DNA from: Crotophaga sulcirostris
Taxonomy: Eukaryota > Chordata > Aves > Cuculiformes > Crotophagidae
Direction: 5' to 3'
Length of the DNA stretch: 64,000 nucleotides
NCBI GenBank assembly: GCA_013397455.1
Contig: VYZB01000239.1
Coordinates: 70,371 to 134,370 of the forward strand
Below are positions 60,906 through 64,000 of the stretch, piece after piece. The first letter of the stretch is position 1, and every line of letters begins with the position of its first letter. Under the pieces are notes generated by a model. That model had not been told where the DNA came from. It worked only from the letters and a program-made list of their open reading frames with translations, and ran no database searches. The position numbers and the translations under genes are program-made.

Positions 60906-63633
60906 AATGCCGGTGGAGTTGCTGCAGTCAAATATGAACCAGTCAATGTAACCCAATGCAGTATTTCCATGGAAATATCAGAGCTTAAGACATATATGCA
61001 AATAAGTTAGACTCTGTCTTTGTCTAGTAAGTATAAGTAGGTGTTAGTATAACATGTATTAACTCTTTACAATCAGAATGCTGTCTGTTTAGAGACCTAA
61101 ACATTACTGCGAACCATTTTGTTAGTGAATAGAATTTCCTTTCTTCTCTGGTCATAGTAGTTCACAATGACATAATTGTCTTCCTTACCTAGATTGCAGG
61201 ACTCTTACCTACTGCCATACTATGCAAGTGCTCCGTCTTCAAGCACCACAGAAGCCTTAGCACTAAGTCAGACTCATTCTGCCATCTTGAAAAATTTCAG
61301 CTCAGAAAAGTACCAGAAGGAATGTTCCACTCAATGGCAGGTTTGAGGTTTGGTTCTGGGTTTATCTTTTGCTTTCATCAATAGGATGGATCATAGTTGA
61401 TTTCCTACCTCACCTCAGCATTACAGTTCAGCAGCATTTTTGCTACTATAGGATTGAAGGCCAATGACAATAACTTTCCTATTGCTTATACAGAAAAATA
61501 TAGGAAGAGTTGCTTTAAAATGACTATACAAACTTCTGTCTGCATGTATACATTCCTGGGTGTGTGCACATACATTTAGACTATTACTACAAACAGAAGC
61601 AGAGGTGTAATTGCCTTTGCTCAGTTTGGCTGTCCTCCAAAATGATGCAGAAAGTCACTTCTCAAAATTGTCCTTAACTGAACTATAAAAAGAAGTCCTG
61701 GAGTCGACTTTACAGGAGCCATATGTATAGTTTTGCACATATTGCTATTTTTCTGCATAGAGAGGATAATGCTGCGTGTTTGTGGGAGGTAGGCACAGGA
61801 GTCCACATGAAGAGCTCTATTTCCATATGTAGGATTACTTTTTTGAAGGGGAAAAACATGTATGACTAGAAATTGAGTCCATATTTTTTGGAAATGGTGT
61901 AAAAATAATATATACTGTAGAAATCAGAAGCATATGATCTCAGAGAGACTCTGAAAAAGGACATGGGGAATTTACTGATTAGAGAAGCTTGTTTGTCTGC
62001 GAACGGATCAAAGGGGCAAAACGTAGTACATAACACTCACCGTTTTTTAATTATAAACTCCAATTAAGTGATGCAGAATAATCTTCAGCATTCCATCTGG
62101 CAGCGATGAAGAGAGAGTGAGAACAGCAGCTAACAACATTAATCAAGGCTTGAAGTAGACAAGTTCAAGTACTGCAGGCTTTGTTTAAAAAAATGAGTTG
62201 GGGACAGGGTTACCCTTTGAATAACATTCCAAAAACACTGCATGCAGCCCAACAGGGATGAGCAATATTAACCCTGTGACGGCTGACATGACTACAGTCG
62301 GATGACCAGTCGTATGACCAGCATACTGTCATTTACTACCAGTTGCTCTATCATACGTAATGTTAATACTGGAGAGTGGGAAAGACCTTTTTTGGAATGC
62401 TAATGCCAGTCACTAGAGGCTGCTTAGGAAAAAAAAAATGTAAATTTGGTCCACATGTCACAATGGTTTCAAAAAGTGAAACATAATCTTATTTCTTTTA
62501 GTTTATTTTAACAGCTAATACTGGAAATCACCAACCCATTTTTACGTGTGATGTGCTGTATGGGAGACTATGCAGTATGTGTCATTTTACTTTATTTTTC
62601 TGCTTGAAAGAGTAATGGAAAAATATTTATATTGGCAATGAGAAAATTCTAAACATACCGTATGTATGTTATTTCAAGGTCCAGCATAAAAATAATTCCA
62701 GCAGACTCCTTTATATCAGGGAAGGGTGAAGCCACCAGCCATAGAAGAAAGCAAGGAAACAAAAATTAGAATGCATTACTTTTTCATCGATCTTTACATA
62801 TCACTGGCACTTTCACATCATCTAGTCTTAACATACAGTTTAAACCACAATAACTGGCATTAGTTTGAATCTTCAGAAAAAGATGTAATTGTTTCTCTAA
62901 GAATACACATTTCTATGAAATGCTGAGAAGAAAATCAAACAAATGAAATGGTATTTGGATGGATAAACTTCATTTTCACTACAGAGTTAATAAGACGTGT
63001 ACACTTTCATTTATATCCCATTAAAGCTTTTGAAAGCTTACCCATTTGGAATCTACAAATTTGTGTCAGAATTCAGAATGAAAGATTCCCTGGATACAGT
63101 GGGTAGATGTACCAGGTCCTTTACTGGGGAGGGACTATTTTTTTTTATGTGACTTGTTCTTCTGTAGATGCTTGAGTAAAATCCAATTACTTTAATCAGA
63201 ATTATTTATAGATTTTTGGCCGAGGCTGAACAGCAAACCTGATCTACATTTTTTTTGAATATTTCAGAAATCTCAGAACCTCAGCTTTTAGACAGAGACT
63301 TAAAAGTGCCAAATGCTTGCTCAGTAAACATCCGAATTAAGCATTTAATCGAAAATAAAAAAATTCCTCTGAGAAAATTACTTTTTATATGTTGTTTCCC
63401 AATGTTTACCTAAACTTACTGCAGATTTTTCAACTGCATGCACTGCCTCTGCTTTGTTGGAAACAGTTTTTCACCATACTTTAGTAAAACAAAGTCCAGA
63501 AGTTGCAGGCAGACTTTTAACAAAATTACATCTGTCTCATCTCTGAAAGTGGTGGTCTCACTAAATGAAGCTATGTAGATAACTTGAAATTCATTTCCAG
63601 AGATCAATAGTAAACATACCTCCAAGGAACATT
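60906..63633. other. AT-rich unique sequence between two related CR1 ends
   Basis: No gene or other repeat family recognised. Confidence 0.5.
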
Positions 63634-63853
63634 TAGGTAGGACATTAGGAAAGGGTTCTTAACCAAAGGGTGGTGAAGCACTGGAACAGCTCCCCAGAGC
63701 AGCAGTCACAGTCTGACAATATTCCAGAAGCGTTTGGCCAAGGCCCTCAGACACACGGTGTGAATGTTGGGATTGTCCTGTGCAGGGACAGGAGCTGGAC
63801 TCCATGGTCCCTGTGGGTCCCTTCCAACTCATGACATTCAATGATTCTGTGAC
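63634..63853 (+). mobile_element. CR1 LINE 3-prime end, short
   Basis: It runs from AGGTAGGACATTAGGAAAGG through GAAGCACTGGAACAGCTCCC to the tail CAGGAGCTGGACTCCATGGT and one good octamer (ATTCTGTG near 63844). It is the same subfamily as the 60711 copy but slightly longer at the 5-prime side and better preserved. The minus ORF at 63659-63841 is a shadow. Confidence 0.94.
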
Positions 63854-64000
63854 TATGAATACAGTTTCATTATTCTCTTTTATTCCATTCAGCAGGCAGG
63901 ATTGACTAGTTGATATTGAATACCTTTTCCTACAATGGACAAAACCAAATATTTTAAAACAGTGTCTATCTAAACTCTTAAGTATAGGTTACACAAAATG
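63854..64000. other. Unique sequence to window end
   Basis: Nothing recognisable. Confidence 0.5.

Overview
The window is AT-rich vertebrate nuclear DNA, almost certainly from a bird. The main evidence is at least fourteen fragments of the chicken-repeat-1 (CR1) LINE family. Several carry the CR1 reverse-transcriptase or ORF2 C-terminal coding sequence, and several end in the 8-bp ATTCTRTG repeats that terminate CR1. Other reptiles also have CR1, so bird is the best reading but not a proven one. There is no sign of bacterial or phage gene organisation. The short ORFs scattered through both strands are mostly chance openings in AT-rich DNA or shadows of CR1 copies.

Layout. Positions 1-9 kb are unique sequence with one internal CR1 fragment (about 1041-1376, minus) and a GC-richer segment at 3360-4110 that is unlike its surroundings. 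From 9 to 15 kb there is a CR1 cluster (9140, 10599, 12183 and 14395). From 15 to 33 kb the sequence is mostly unique, with two small CR1 pieces beside a strong G-quadruplex motif (21.5-22.6 kb). From 37 to 53 kb there are five more CR1 copies. From 53 to 64 kb the sequence is quiet unique DNA, interrupted by a degenerate minisatellite of about 620 bp at 60010-60632 and two closely related CR1 3-prime ends at 60.7 and 63.6 kb.

Genes. I recognise no protein family in unique sequence. I built two tentative gene models from splice signals and reading-frame phase alone. Model A is on the plus strand, with exons at about 2049 (weakest), 8759, 15328, 25432 and 25816. All junctions keep one frame, which ends at a stop codon at 25873, and an AATAAA follows at 26399. 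Model B is on the minus strand, with exons at 42292-42151 and 33614-33441, a TGA stop and AATAAA 20 bases later. If both are real they are convergent neighbours whose 3-prime ends face each other about 7.5 kb apart. Pseudo-exons are common in vertebrate introns, so both models are hypotheses rather than calls.

All CR1 copies are truncated, frameshifted or internally deleted, and none can mobilise itself. The window therefore reads as an intron-rich or intergenic landscape shaped by old LINE insertions, with a few structured or tandem-repeat patches.
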